This document shows, piece by piece, positions 1 through 8,373 of a stretch of 64,000 bases of DNA. The notes under the pieces are model-generated. The model saw only the letters and a program-made list of their open reading frames with translations. It did not search any database and was not told the origin of the DNA. How positions within the stretch are numbered: position 1 is the stretch's first letter; every line of letters starts with the position of its first letter. Source of the stretch: CADCTQ01 sp963844325 (GTDB lineage Bacteria; Bacteroidota; Bacteroidia; Cytophagales; 172606-1); assembly GCA_963844325.1 (NCBI GenBank), contig CAWJNV010000002.1, forward strand, positions 5,084,001 to 5,148,000, read 5' to 3'. A program made the translations under genes and the position numbers.

Positions 1-1863
1 AAAATCCTCAACAACGAGGTGTACAACCTGGCGGGCAACGGCATCGGCACGGTGCGGGCCGACTACGTGACCATCTCGGGCAACCGGTCGCACGACAACG
101 CCAAGTGGGGGCCCTACGCCAACAGCGGCATTTCGGTGTTCCAGGGCCGCGACATCGACGCCAACACGGGCTACAAGTACGTGATCAGCAACAACGTCTC
201 CTACAACAACTACAACAACTTCCCCAACATCGCCATCACGCCCCGCGTGGTCACCGACGGCAACGGCATCATCATCGACGACTTCCGCAACACCCAGAAC
301 ACGGACCCCAACTGCCCCCGGCCGCCCCAGCCGTACCTGTACACGGGCAAGGTGCTGGTGTTCAACAACCTTACCTACAACAACGGCGGCTCGGGCATCC
401 ACGCCTACGAAAGCAACAACGTGGACATCGTGCACAACGTGGCCTACAAAAACGGCACGCACCCCGACCTGGGCGGCGAGATTTTCTCCAACACGGGCAA
501 GAACGTGCGCATCCTCAACAACATCCTCTACGCCAACGCCACGGAGATCGTCAACTTCGACTTCGGCAACGACGCCACGGTGCTCTATGACTACAACCTC
601 TACTACAACGGCACGGCCAACCCCTCGTACGGCCGGCCGCTGGCCAGCAACGTGATTGCCGATCCGCTGTTCGTCAACCCGGCCGCCCGTGATTTTCACC
701 TCCAGGCGGGCAGCCCGGCCATCAACTCGGGTTCTACGCTGGTGACCGACCCGCTCCTTGCCAGGGACTACGACAACAATACGCGGCCCTCCGCCGGTAC
801 GCTGCCCGACCGGGGGGCGTTCGAAACCGCCACCGGGGGCCCGGGCAACCTCACCGTGCAGGCGGAAAGCTTCTGTTTGCAATCGGGGTTAACGGCGTGG
901 TCCACGGGCATCGGCGACTTCAGCCCGGGCGATTACGCCAAATACTGCGCCGTGAACCTGGGCACGGGCTACAACCGGCTCACCTTCAACCTGGCTACTA
1001 CGTTGACCGGCACCCTTTTCGTACGGCTCGGCAGCCCGACGGGCACCACGGTGGGCACGCTTAACTTTACCAGCACCGGCGCCTGGGGCACCTACGGGCA
1101 ACAGACCATTACCTTGTCCGGCGCCACGGGCACCCAGGACGTGTACCTGGTGGGAAGCAGCGGCACGCTCAACCTCGACTGGCTCCAGTTTTCGAACGTG
1201 GCCGTTACCAGCCTGACGGTGCAGGCGGAAAGCTTCTGCACGCAGACCGGCCTCACGGCGTGGTCCACGGGCATCGGCGACTTCAGCCCCGGCGACTACG
1301 CCAAGTACTGCGCGGTAAGCCTGGGCACGGGCTACAACCGGCTTACCTTCCACGTGGGCACCGTCCTGACCGGCACCATTTACGTGCGGCTCGACAGCCC
1401 CACGGGTACTACGGTGGGCACGTTCAACTTTGCCAGCACCGGCGACTGGGGTACGTACCAGGAACAGACCATTACGCTGACGGGGGCTACGGGCACCCGC
1501 GACGTGTACCTGGTGGGCGGCAGCGGCACGCTCAACCTCGACTGGGTCCGGTTCTCCAACAGCGGCGGGGCCCGGTTTGCCGGCGAGGGGAACGCATCCG
1601 GCCGGCACGCCGGGGCGCTTGCCGCGTACCCCAACCCGGCCCGCACGGTGCTCCACATCCCGTTGCCGGCCGGCCACCGGGGCGCCGGACGGGTCGTGCT
1701 CACCGACGTACTCGGGCGGCGGGTGCTGGCGGAAGCGGCCACCCCGGCCGGAGACCGCGGGGAAATGCAACTGGACGTATCCCGGGTCGGCAAAGGCACG
1801 TACCTGCTGACGCTCACGCACGACGGCGGACGGCAGGTAAGCCGGGTTGCGATTGTAAAATAA
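1..1863 (+). CDS. Secreted beta-helix protein with two CBM6-like modules and a T9SS sorting domain (5' partial)
   Basis: The frame is open from the first base, so the N-terminus and signal peptide lie outside the window. Residues 1 to about 265 are Asn/Gly-rich with regularly spaced short strands (YNNGGSGIHAYESNN), typical of a right-handed parallel beta-helix of the pectate lyase/NosD kind. Two near-identical 121-residue modules follow (from 850 and from 1213, each opening LTVQAESFC), resembling family 6 carbohydrate-binding modules. The last 80 residues begin AAYPNPARTVLHIPLP and end VSRVAIVK, a standard type IX secretion C-terminal domain. The protein is probably exported across the outer membrane and binds or cleaves polysaccharide. 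Whether the helix is a lyase or only a scaffold cannot be told, because no catalytic set was recognised in the visible part. Confidence 0.85.
   Translation, partial: KILNNEVYNLAGNGIGTVRADYVTISGNRSHDNAKWGPYANSGISVFQGRDIDANTGYKYVISNNVSYNNYNNFPNIAITPRVVTDGNGIIIDDFRNTQNTDPNCPRPPQPYLYTGKVLVFNNLTYNNGGSGIHAYESNNVDIVHNVAYKNGTHPDLGGEIFSNTGKNVRILNNILYANATEIVNFDFGNDATVLYDYNLYYNGTANPSYGRPLASNVIADPLFVNPAARDFHLQAGSPAINSGSTLVTDPLLARDYDNNTRPSAGTLPDRGAFETATGGPGNLTVQAESFCLQSGLTAWSTGIGDFSPGDYAKYCAVNLGTGYNRLTFNLATTLTGTLFVRLGSPTGTTVGTLNFTSTGAWGTYGQQTITLSGATGTQDVYLVGSSGTLNLDWLQFSNVAVTSLTVQAESFCTQTGLTAWSTGIGDFSPGDYAKYCAVSLGTGYNRLTFHVGTVLTGTIYVRLDSPTGTTVGTFNFASTGDWGTYQEQTITLTGATGTRDVYLVGGSGTLNLDWVRFSNSGGARFAGEGNASGRHAGALAAYPNPARTVLHIPLPAGHRGAGRVVLTDVLGRRVLAEAATPAGDRGEMQLDVSRVGKGTYLLTLTHDGGRQVSRVAIVK
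850..1560 (+). repeat. Tandem duplication of a CBM6-like module inside a CDS
   Basis: Two in-frame copies lie 363 bp apart. Stretches such as gtgcaggcggaaagcttctg and the block after tggtccacgggcatcggcga are almost identical at DNA level, which suggests recent duplication or gene conversion. Confidence 0.8.
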
Positions 1864-1970
1864 GGCACGGAGTTTCACGCAAAGGCGAGGTTCACGCAAA
1901 GGCGCAAAGGAGGAGCGCAAAGACCGCAAAGAAAAGATAGGACCGCAAAGGAGACGCAAAGACCGTAAGG
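1864..1970. repeat. Low-complexity CGCAAAG word array after a stop codon
   Basis: The words cgcaaag, cgcaaagg and cgcaaaga recur at irregular 7-15 bp spacing directly after the T9SS gene. Their reverse complement gives a misleading open frame rich in SLRSLR. The rest of the gap up to 2157 holds no gene that I can support. Confidence 0.6.
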
Positions 1971-2072
1971 AGGGATCGGGTTTAAACCTTATCCTATGGA
2001 TATTGTGCATGTTGATATTGCGCATCCGTACGCAGACTTCGCTCCAGTCAAACCAAGCGCAGCCTTTCCGTA

Positions 2073-2094
2073 GGGTAGGGTTTAAACCCTACCC
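2073..2094. promoter_or_regulatory. Perfect 22-bp palindrome centred on TTTAAA
   Basis: GGGTAGGG-TTTAAA-CCCTACCC is its own reverse complement, and a half-related gggtttaaacc lies near 1978. It sits downstream of both flanking genes, between their convergent 3' ends. It could be a hairpin repeat or a protein site; nothing decides which. Confidence 0.4.
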
Positions 2095-2157
2095 CTACTA
2101 CCCCTACTCAACGGCCGGAGGAGTGAGGCGAAACGCGCGGCAATACCCCCCGGGGCG

Positions 2158-2550
2158 TCAGGCGCCGAGGCTCGAAAGAATCGCGGCTTCGGAAACCGGT
2201 TTGAGCAGATAATCCGTGATGCCCAGTTGGCTGGCCTTGCTCATGTCACTCTGGCTGGCCGAACTGGTCAGGATGATGACCTTGCTGGCTTTGCCCTCCA
2301 GGCATCCATTCTCTTTGCAGGCTTCCAGAAAGGTGAAGCCGTCCATGATGGGCATGTTGATGTCGAGAAAGATCACTTCGGGGTACGGGCTGCCGTTCGT
2401 TTTCAGCAGGTGCATATATGTGAGGGCTTCCTCACCGTTGGCGGCCACGGCAATACTCTCCACCAGGTCCGACTCCCGCAGCAGGAGTTTGATCAGGAAA
2501 ACACAGGTGTAGTCGTCCTCGATCACCAGCACGTTCGTGTACTTCCTCAT
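2158..2550 (-). CDS. Single-domain response regulator (CheY/receiver only)
   Basis: A 130-residue receiver domain with no output domain. It opens MRKYTNVLVIEDDY (acidic pocket in strand 1), carries the phospho-acceptor Asp in VIFLDINMPIMDG, a Thr/Ser in IILTSSAS and the conserved Lys in DYLLKPVS. Such proteins pass phosphate in relays or act by binding a partner. The frame continues 20 codons upstream, but homology begins at this Met, so the shorter start was chosen. No kinase is directly adjacent; the nearest is the soluble kinase at 4303-5079 on the other strand. Family assignment is firm, partner unknown. Confidence 0.9.
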   Translation of the reverse strand: MRKYTNVLVIEDDYTCVFLIKLLLRESDLVESIAVAANGEEALTYMHLLKTNGSPYPEVIFLDINMPIMDGFTFLEACKENGCLEGKASKVIILTSSASQSDMSKASQLGITDYLLKPVSEAAILSSLGA

Positions 2551-2914
2551 GCTACAAAAGGTTGAGGGAGAACCCGTCCGCCGCTGCCTTACAGACCATC
2601 CGCGCTTCAAAAAATAACATCCCGTTTACCGCCATGATGAGTTCAGGTTCCGCCGGCAGGGCTTGGGCCGTTGCCGGTACGTTTGCCAGCACCCCCTTCC
2701 CGCCGGCCGTAAAAAATACGGAGGCGATTCGGAAAGAGGTGTGGCTTTATTGTACGGATTTTTACGGAACGGGTTTTAATTCAACGGATTTTAATGGATG
2801 TTTCTCCGAAAATTGTACTTTTTCCATTTCAAAGCCGGTTGACCCACAACGGGTTTTTACCCGCGGGGAAGCTTTTCAAGCCGGGATGACCAGGTCTTTC
2901 GTGCCGTCGGGAAC
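2551..2914. other. Intergenic stretch without a supported gene
   Basis: A 118-codon frame on the plus strand has no recognisable domain and atypical composition. The centre (about 2740-2840) is AT-rich with repeated acggatttt and ttttaatggat words, like dispersed low-complexity repeats. I see no clear promoter or terminator. Confidence 0.5.
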
Positions 2915-3523
2915 CTAGGCTTCGAGGTAATCCCGGAATACCCCGGTATCAAACATCGTTCTTTCGATCCGGGCCAGTTCCACGGTGGAATAGCGGTAGT
3001 GCCCGATGGCGGGCTTGCCGCTGTTAATGCTGTAGCCCGTAAAGACCGAGCGGTTCAGCCGCTTGTCGTACCCTTCGTAGAGGGTATACTTCACCAGCGG
3101 CCAGGAGATATACCCGGTCAGGATCACCCAGAAGTTGATGCGTTCCACCTCCGAAGCCAGCTTTTCGAACTGCGAATAGTCTATCAGCAGGTACTCGCCC
3201 GGCTGGTGTTCGCCCACGTTTACAGCCGTGGGCCGGCCCGCGTCGCCCAGGAACAACGCGTAGGTATCTTCCTCGGCAAGAGTTGCCGTGTGGCCCTGCA
3301 CCAGGCCCAGCAAGGGCATTACGTGCACGTGCACCTCCTTGATGAACGTGCCGGGCTCGTAGGGCTGCTCGCGGCCGGTGCCGCCGTTGCGCAACCCGGG
3401 CCTGATTTCGGTGGTTTCGATGCGGATCATCCGGAACGGGGCGCCGGGGTGGGAAAGGCTGCTGCTGACCAGCAGTCTTTCCTCGTGGTTGGTGTTGGTG
3501 TTGGTTTTATAAATTGCTTTCAT
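2915..3523 (-). CDS. Hypothetical protein, 202 aa
   Basis: I do not recognise this protein. It lacks a signal peptide and membrane segments, so it is probably cytoplasmic. The middle (about residues 55-130) has alternating hydrophobic strands (EVHVHVMPLLGLVQGHTATL, YALFLGD) and a tract ending LLIDYSQFEKLASEVERINFW, compatible with a beta-rich fold plus a helix. Codon use matches the neighbours and no overlapping frame looks better. The start is the first Met (MKAIYKTN); a later Met at residue 32 (MIRIETTE) is possible because residues 8-30 are low-complexity. It is followed on the same strand by nothing closely spaced, and the downstream receiver gene is 364 bp away. Confidence 0.6.
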   Translation of the reverse strand: MKAIYKTNTNTNHEERLLVSSSLSHPGAPFRMIRIETTEIRPGLRNGGTGREQPYEPGTFIKEVHVHVMPLLGLVQGHTATLAEEDTYALFLGDAGRPTAVNVGEHQPGEYLLIDYSQFEKLASEVERINFWVILTGYISWPLVKYTLYEGYDKRLNRSVFTGYSINSGKPAIGHYRYSTVELARIERTMFDTGVFRDYLEA

Positions 3524-3572
3524 GGCTGGGGTACGGGGTAAATGGAATGCACCACGGGCGGACGACGGGTGC

Positions 3573-3962
3573 TTACCGGTTGCGGTCCATCTTTTCGATG
3601 GCCTTTTCGGCCCGGTTGGCCTGTTTGTTGGCCCGGTCCCGGGCTTTCTGCGCGCTTCGCTCGGCGTTGGCGGCCCGCCGGGATTGTCTGGCGGCGTCGC
3701 TGGCGTCGTTGTTGGCGCGGCGGGCGTCCCGGGCCTTGGCCTGGTTTTCTTTCTGGGTGGCTTCCAGGTCAGCGAGGGTTTCCCGCGACTGTTCCTTCGC
3801 CTGGTCTTCGCTTTTACGGGCCGCCTCTTCGGCCTCCCGCTTATTGGCGTTGATCTCTTCCGGGCTCAGGATTCCGGTCGAGTCGGATTGGGCGAAGGTA
3901 CGGCCGGCAAAGAGCGAAAAGGTGCCGGCCAGGGCTGCGATCAGGAGGGTCTTGCGGTTCAT
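3573..3962 (-). CDS. Exported Ala/Lys/Arg-rich coiled-coil protein
   Basis: 129 residues. The N-terminus MNRKTLLIAALAGTFSLFAG ends in FAQS, a good Sec signal peptide. The mature part (residues 25-129) is almost entirely charged plus alanine, with heptad-like patterning (ARKSEDQAKEQSRETLADLE, AARQSRRAANAERSAQKARD), predicting one long helix or coiled coil. The open frame extends far upstream, but only this Met precedes a signal peptide, which sets the start. It could be a periplasmic structural or envelope-associated protein. No enzyme motif is present and no function is assigned. Confidence 0.7.
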   Translation of the reverse strand: MNRKTLLIAALAGTFSLFAGRTFAQSDSTGILSPEEINANKREAEEAARKSEDQAKEQSRETLADLEATQKENQAKARDARRANNDASDAARQSRRAANAERSAQKARDRANKQANRAEKAIEKMDRNR

Positions 3963-4302
3963 AAGGGGGAGTGGGTTTGACGGGTGAAATGCAGCCTTGC
4001 GGGCACGGGCGGGACGAGTAAGCCCCGGTGCACCGTGCACGCGCAAGCGGCTGCGTACGGAAGGGAAAGCAAAACCGGGCCCACAATGGCCCGGGGCGGC
4101 GTTTCCCGCCAAATAGTGCCCTGGCTGGCGCCAAACCCCGCCCCGCGGCCGGCCGGGCGGTACGGCCCGCCGCCAATGCCCCCCGAAACCCGAAGAAATG
4201 CCCCGGAATGGGGAAAATAGTCCACAACTCTCGCAGGGGTTGCCGCGTTTGGACCGTAGGAGACCAGGGACGTTTGCACGAACCCCGTTCCGGACCGGCC
4301 CC

Positions 4303-5079
4303 ATGAAGAAAAAAGCAGCGTTACCCGCGGAAACGGATGCAGCCACCCTGAACGCCCGGATTGCGGAACTTCAGCGGACCAACGCGCAGCTGCGTGAACT
4401 GCTGCAAACCGAAAAACTGGCTTCCTCGGGCCGGATTGCCCGTACCATTGCCCACGAGGTGCGCAACCCGCTCACCAACATGCTGCTGGCGGCCGACCAG
4501 GTGCGCAGCGACCTGGGGAGCGGCATTCACCCCGAAACCGCCCTGATGCTGGAGATGATCCACCGCAACGGGCTGCGCATCAACGGGCTCATCACCGACC
4601 TGCTCAACTCCACCGAACTGCCGCACCTGGAGTACCAGCGCATTCCCCTCCACGCGCTGCTGGACCGGGCCGTAGCCGCCGCCCAGGACCGCATTCAACT
4701 GAAGGAACTGCGGGTGGTGAAGGAGTACGCCCCCGCCCCCGGCGACGTGCTGGTGGACGCCGAGAAGATGCAGGTGGCCTTTCTCAACCTCATCATCAAC
4801 GCAGTGGAAGCCATGGAGCCGGGCCGCGGCACCCTGCGCCTGCGCACCGAACGCAAAGACCGTCACTGGGTGGTGCGCATCACCGACAACGGCACGGGCA
4901 TTGAGGCCGACGCCCTGCCCAAGCTCTTTGAGCCCTACTTTTCGCGCAAACCCAACGGGACCGGCCTGGGCCTTACGCACACCTACACGATCATCAGCAC
5001 GCACAAAGGCGCCATTGCCGTGGAGAGCACCCCCGGCCGGGGCACTACGTTCCGCGTGACCCTGCCCGCCGCCGGATAA
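4303..5079 (+). CDS. Small soluble sensor histidine kinase (HisKA-HATPase)
   Basis: 258 residues. A short N-terminal coiled coil (ARIAELQRTNAQLRELLQTE) leads into the H-box IARTIAHEVRNPLTNM, then an N-box (NLIINAVEAM), G1 (DNGTGIE) and G2 (GTGLGL) of the ATPase domain. There is no membrane segment and no PAS or other sensor domain, so it must take its signal from a partner or another kinase. The H-box form is typical of NtrB/ZraS-like kinases, which often feed NtrC-type regulators such as the one at 6715. The start at MKKKAALP was preferred to one 35 codons upstream because the intervening residues look like translated intergenic DNA. Confidence 0.88.
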   Translation: MKKKAALPAETDAATLNARIAELQRTNAQLRELLQTEKLASSGRIARTIAHEVRNPLTNMLLAADQVRSDLGSGIHPETALMLEMIHRNGLRINGLITDLLNSTELPHLEYQRIPLHALLDRAVAAAQDRIQLKELRVVKEYAPAPGDVLVDAEKMQVAFLNLIINAVEAMEPGRGTLRLRTERKDRHWVVRITDNGTGIEADALPKLFEPYFSRKPNGTGLGLTHTYTIISTHKGAIAVESTPGRGTTFRVTLPAAG

Positions 5080-5082
5080 CGC

Positions 5083-5116
5083 AAAAAACTCCCGCCGGTC
5101 AAAAACCAACGGGAGT
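5083..5116 (-). terminator. Rho-independent terminator-like hairpin (minus strand)
   Basis: Arms actcccg (5088-5094) and cgggagt (5110-5116) with inner GGT/ACC pairing. Read on the minus strand the stem is followed by six T (5088-5083). It would end transcription from the minus-strand barrel gene at 5282-5932, beyond the octamer hairpin. Confidence 0.6.
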
Positions 5117-5169
5117 CCGATCATAGGAAAATACTTTAATGTATACTGATTTGTTATGATCAAATGCTA

Positions 5170-5281
5170 TATGGCTGAATGGCTATATGGCTGAATGGGT
5201 ATATGGTTGAATGGCTGCATCAATAATTTACCGAACGCAGCCATTCAGCCATGTAGCCATTCAGCCATCCAACCATTCAGC
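5170..5281. repeat. Octamer-word hairpin repeat, copy 1
   Basis: The left arm is a run of 8-bp words (atggctga, atggctat, atggctga, atgggtat, atggttga). The right arm is the reverse-complement series (cagccatt, cagccatg, tagccatt). It abuts the stop codon of the barrel gene. Three more copies lie at 10061, 28402 and 63024. Confidence 0.85.
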
Positions 5282-5932
5282 TTAGAAGCCAATGCCGATG
5301 AACACCTGCGCCACCGCGTTTTTGGCGTTGCGGGTGATCTGGCCGGCAATGTCGCTCTTGCCGATCTCCGTCAGGCCGTAGTTGTAGCGGGCACCCAGCT
5401 GGAATCCCTTCACGTCGAGGGCCAGGCCGCCGGCCAGCCCGAAGTCGGTGGAATTGAAATCTTTCCGGTCCAGGTCCAGCGTGCCGGCGCTGGTCAGGTT
5501 TTCTTTCAGGTTCTTCACGTTGGCATTGAACAGGTAGGCCACGTACGGGCCGGCCTGGATGCTTACGGGGCCCAGCGTCAGCGAGGCCAGCACCGGCAAC
5601 TCTATGTAGTTGAGGTTAAACCGAACTTGCCCGTCCTGGGTGAAAGGTATGTTCTGGTAGCTCCCGATGCGCGTTCCCTTCGAGGACCACAGCAGTTCCG
5701 GCTGAATGGCGAACAGTTCCCCGATGGGGGCCTTCATCCACAGCCCGGCGTGCAAGCCTACTTTGGCTTTCTCGTCGGTCACCTCGTCAATGTAAAGGTT
5801 GGACAGGTTCACGCCGCCCTTCACGCCGAAGCGTACCTGCCGGTCGTCCTGCGCATGGGCCTCAAAGGCGCCGGCCAGCAGGCAGAGGGTAAGCAGCGAG
5901 AGGGTCCACGTACTGATTTTATTCGTTTTCAT
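5282..5932 (-). CDS. Outer-membrane beta-barrel protein (PorT/OMP_b-brl family)
   Basis: 216 residues. A signal peptide (MKTNKISTWTLSLLTLCLLA ending AHAQ) precedes VRFGVKGGVNLSNLYID, the characteristic first strand of Bacteroidota 'porin family/outer membrane protein beta-barrel' proteins. Alternating aromatic and small residues continue to a final strand QVFIGIGF that ends in Phe, as outer-membrane barrels do. It probably forms a small 8- or 10-stranded barrel; cargo or ligand unknown. An upstream in-frame Met (MKTNHHSA) would lengthen the N-terminus by 8 residues, but the signal peptide favours the shorter start. The 3' end has an octamer hairpin and a terminator. Confidence 0.85.
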   Translation of the reverse strand: MKTNKISTWTLSLLTLCLLAGAFEAHAQDDRQVRFGVKGGVNLSNLYIDEVTDEKAKVGLHAGLWMKAPIGELFAIQPELLWSSKGTRIGSYQNIPFTQDGQVRFNLNYIELPVLASLTLGPVSIQAGPYVAYLFNANVKNLKENLTSAGTLDLDRKDFNSTDFGLAGGLALDVKGFQLGARYNYGLTEIGKSDIAGQITRNAKNAVAQVFIGIGF

Positions 5933-6142
5933 GGCCGAATGATGGTTTGTTTTCATAGTGTTTATGGATTTATACGGTTTTTAGTGATTGTAAGATCTGC
6001 TTACTGTTGTCCAGGATCGAAATACCGTGCCAGGCGTACACCGGGGACCGGAATGCCGCTGCGGCACAGCTACTTATAGGACCGCGTACCGGGCCGCGTT
6101 GCCCCGGGCGGGGCGGAAGCGAAGCAGGTTGGGTAATTTTTT

Positions 6143-6550
6143 CTACACGTGGGGCGGCACTTTGCGCCCGGCGGGGGGCTCCGCCGGCGGCAGAAAGCGG
6201 TGCAGCACCCCGCGCACCTGGTCGTAGGTAAAGGGTTTGGGCAGGAAAAAATCGGCCCCGCTCCCCGGCGCCGCTCCCGGCCCGGCGGTGCTCCGGTGCG
6301 CACTCATGAGCACCACCACGGGCGGCGGGGAAAGGTTTTTTGCCCGCTCCACGAGGTGGAGGCCCGAGCCGTCGGGCAGGTGCACATCGAGGAAAATGAG
6401 GCTGGGGACGTAGTCAGCCAGGATGGCAACGGCCGCCGCCAGCGAATGGGCCGCCCGGGTAATGCACTGATTCTCTTTGAGAATGCAGCCCAGCAGGTAG
6501 CAGATGTCGGCTTCATCATCCACGATCATAATCCGGTTCCGGTTGCTCAT
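6143..6550 (-). CDS. Single-domain response regulator
   Basis: 135 residues, receiver domain only: MSNRNRIMIVDDEADICYLL (acidic pair), phospho-Asp in LIFLDVHLPDGSG, Ser in VVLMSAH, Lys in FFLPKPFTYDQ. After about residue 120 only a Pro-rich tail remains. It is divergent from the NtrC-type gene at 6715 with about 165 bp between, so the two may share a control region. With the receiver at 2158 and the kinase at 4303 it forms a loose phosphorelay neighbourhood; pairing is inference. Confidence 0.88.
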   Translation of the reverse strand: MSNRNRIMIVDDEADICYLLGCILKENQCITRAAHSLAAAVAILADYVPSLIFLDVHLPDGSGLHLVERAKNLSPPPVVVLMSAHRSTAGPGAAPGSGADFFLPKPFTYDQVRGVLHRFLPPAEPPAGRKVPPHV

Positions 6551-6714
6551 AGGGCTTGTGTTTTAGCGGGCCGCCCGGCTGCTCCGGGGTCATTCTCCCG
6601 GTGGGCGGTGTAGCGGTACGTAACAAATCCGTTGCCACCCCGCCGTTCGTCATTCTCGGCCGGCCGGTTCCCCCATTTCTTCCTAACTTACTACCCTACC
6701 ACCCACGCGCCCGG

Positions 6715-8097
6715 ATGCAGCGAATTCTGATCATTGACGACAACCTGGACCTGGGCGTTTTGCTGGGCCGGTTTCTGACCGGGAAAGGGTACGGGGTCGA
6801 AACGGCCTCTTCGGCGGCCCGGGGCGTCGCCCTGTTCCGGGAAAACCCGTTCGACGTGGTGCTGTGCGACTACCGCCTGGGCAAGCAGGACGGCCGGGAG
6901 GTGTTGCAGGCGGTAAAAGCCCTCCGGCCCGCCACCGTCGTCATCATCATCACCGGGTACGGCGACATCCGCTTGGCCGTCGAACTCATCAAGATGGGGG
7001 CGTACGATTACATCACCAAGCCCCTGATTCCCGACGAGTTGCTGGCCCTCATCCGGCGGGCCGGCGGGTCGGCCCCCACTCCCCTGCTGCCGGTGGAGCC
7101 GGCCGTCGACCCGGTGGAACGGCTGCGCCCCCCGTCCCCGGGCGACCTTCCCTACAGCGCGTCACCGGTCGCCCGGGAGGTGTACCGGCAGATGGCCCTG
7201 GTGGCGCCCATCGACTACAGCGTCATCATTTACGGCGAAAGCGGCACGGGCAAGGAAGTAGCCGCCCGCACCATCCACCGGCTGAGTCCCCGCCACGCCA
7301 GGCCGTTCATTGCCGTGGATTGCGGCACGCTGTCGAAAGAACTGGCCGGCAGCGAACTGTTCGGCCACGTGAAAGGGGCTTTTACCGGGGCGCTGGCCGA
7401 CAAAGCGGGCCAGTTTGAGCTGGCCGACGGCGGCACGCTGTTCCTCGACGAGATCGCCAACCTGCCCGTCGACGTGCAGGCGTCGCTGCTGCGGGTGATC
7501 CAGGAACGCAAACTCAAACGCGTGGGGAGCACCCGCGAAACCACCCTGGACATCCGCATCCTGGCGGCTTCCAACGAAGACCTGCTGGAAGCTTCCCACG
7601 GGGGCAGGTTCCGGGAAGACCTCTACCACCGGCTCAACGAATTCTCCCTGACGCTTCCTCCGCTGCGGGAACGGCGGGAAGACATTCCCGGGTTTGCCCA
7701 GCTTTTTCTCGACCAGGTCAACGGGGAGTTGCAAAGAAACATCCGCGCGTTCGACGACGAGGTGCTCGAACTGTTCGGGCGCTACCCCTGGCCGGGCAAC
7801 CTGCGGGAGTTGCGCAACGTGATCCGGCGGGCGGCCCTGCTGTCGGCCACGCCCGTGATCAGTCGCCAGTCGCTGCCGGCCGAAATCGCGCACCCCGCGC
7901 CGGCGGCCCCCTCCGCTGCCGGCCCGCTGCCGTCCGGGCCGGCCCCGGGCCTGAAGGAAGCCTCCTCCTCGGCCGAATACGCCGCCATCCTCAAGGTGCT
8001 CAAGCAGGTGAACTACAACAAAAGCAAGGCCGCGGCCCTGCTCAAGATCGACCGGAAAACCCTCTACAACAAGCTCCGCAACAAGCCGGGCAGTTAG
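6715..8097 (+). CDS. NtrC-family sigma-54-dependent response regulator
   Basis: 460 residues in three domains. The receiver (1-120) has ILIIDDNLD, VVLCDYRLGKQDG and YITKPL. The AAA+ sigma-54 activator domain (about 145-375) has Walker A GESGTGKE, the intact sigma-54 contact loop GAFTGA, Walker B GGTLFLDEI and the arginine-finger region RFREDLYHRLNEF. The C-terminal Fis-type helix-turn-helix has YNKSKAAALLKIDRKTLYNK. It should bind enhancer-like sites and drive sigma-54 promoters after phosphorylation. The open frame runs 53 codons further upstream; the Met of MQRILIIDD was taken because the receiver begins there. Targets are not visible: I found no clear TGGCAC-N5-TTGC promoter in the window. 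Confidence 0.95.
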   Translation: MQRILIIDDNLDLGVLLGRFLTGKGYGVETASSAARGVALFRENPFDVVLCDYRLGKQDGREVLQAVKALRPATVVIIITGYGDIRLAVELIKMGAYDYITKPLIPDELLALIRRAGGSAPTPLLPVEPAVDPVERLRPPSPGDLPYSASPVAREVYRQMALVAPIDYSVIIYGESGTGKEVAARTIHRLSPRHARPFIAVDCGTLSKELAGSELFGHVKGAFTGALADKAGQFELADGGTLFLDEIANLPVDVQASLLRVIQERKLKRVGSTRETTLDIRILAASNEDLLEASHGGRFREDLYHRLNEFSLTLPPLRERREDIPGFAQLFLDQVNGELQRNIRAFDDEVLELFGRYPWPGNLRELRNVIRRAALLSATPVISRQSLPAEIAHPAPAAPSAAGPLPSGPAPGLKEASSSAEYAAILKVLKQVNYNKSKAAALLKIDRKTLYNKLRNKPGS

Positions 8098-8106
8098 CCG
8101 GGCTTC

Positions 8107-8373
8107 CTACATGTCGCCCATCATCTGGCGGTTGGCCAGGCGGCTCAGGTCCTGGACGGGAATTTCCTGTCCCTGCGGGGCGTACGCCCGGGTGAATACC
8201 AGGCATTGGTGCTGCGTCTGGCCCCGGACGAGCGTAGCGCCGTGTTCCTGGGCGTGCACGACTTCCAGGAGCGGGCTGAAGTTTTCCAGGCCGCTGACCT
8301 CATGGGCCCGCAACGTGTCGCCCGGCTGCATGGCCGGGAAGGGTTCTTCGAACTGGAGAATGGCGGACGTCAT
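8107..8373 (-). CDS. Hypothetical small protein, 88 aa
   Basis: No family recognised. The sequence MTSAILQFEEPFPAMQPGDT continues as a short beta-rich domain (ATLVRGQTQHQCLVFTRAYA) without signal peptide or membrane segment. The frame extends 35 codons upstream, but a purine-rich gggaaagag lies just before this Met and the upstream residues are unlikely protein. It converges with the NtrC-type gene with 9 bp between stop codons. Moderate confidence that it is expressed. Confidence 0.5.
   Translation of the reverse strand: MTSAILQFEEPFPAMQPGDTLRAHEVSGLENFSPLLEVVHAQEHGATLVRGQTQHQCLVFTRAYAPQGQEIPVQDLSRLANRQMMGDM

Noticed and set aside
889..2025. A 378-codon minus-strand frame over the CBM6 region and the CGCAAAG array
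   Set aside because: It reads the CBM6 modules in antisense and the repeat array as SLRSLRL; no domain, and the plus strand has a clear T9SS protein.
2562..2918. A 118-codon plus-strand frame between the receiver gene and the 202-aa gene
   Set aside because: No domain, atypical composition and AT-rich repeat words in its second half.
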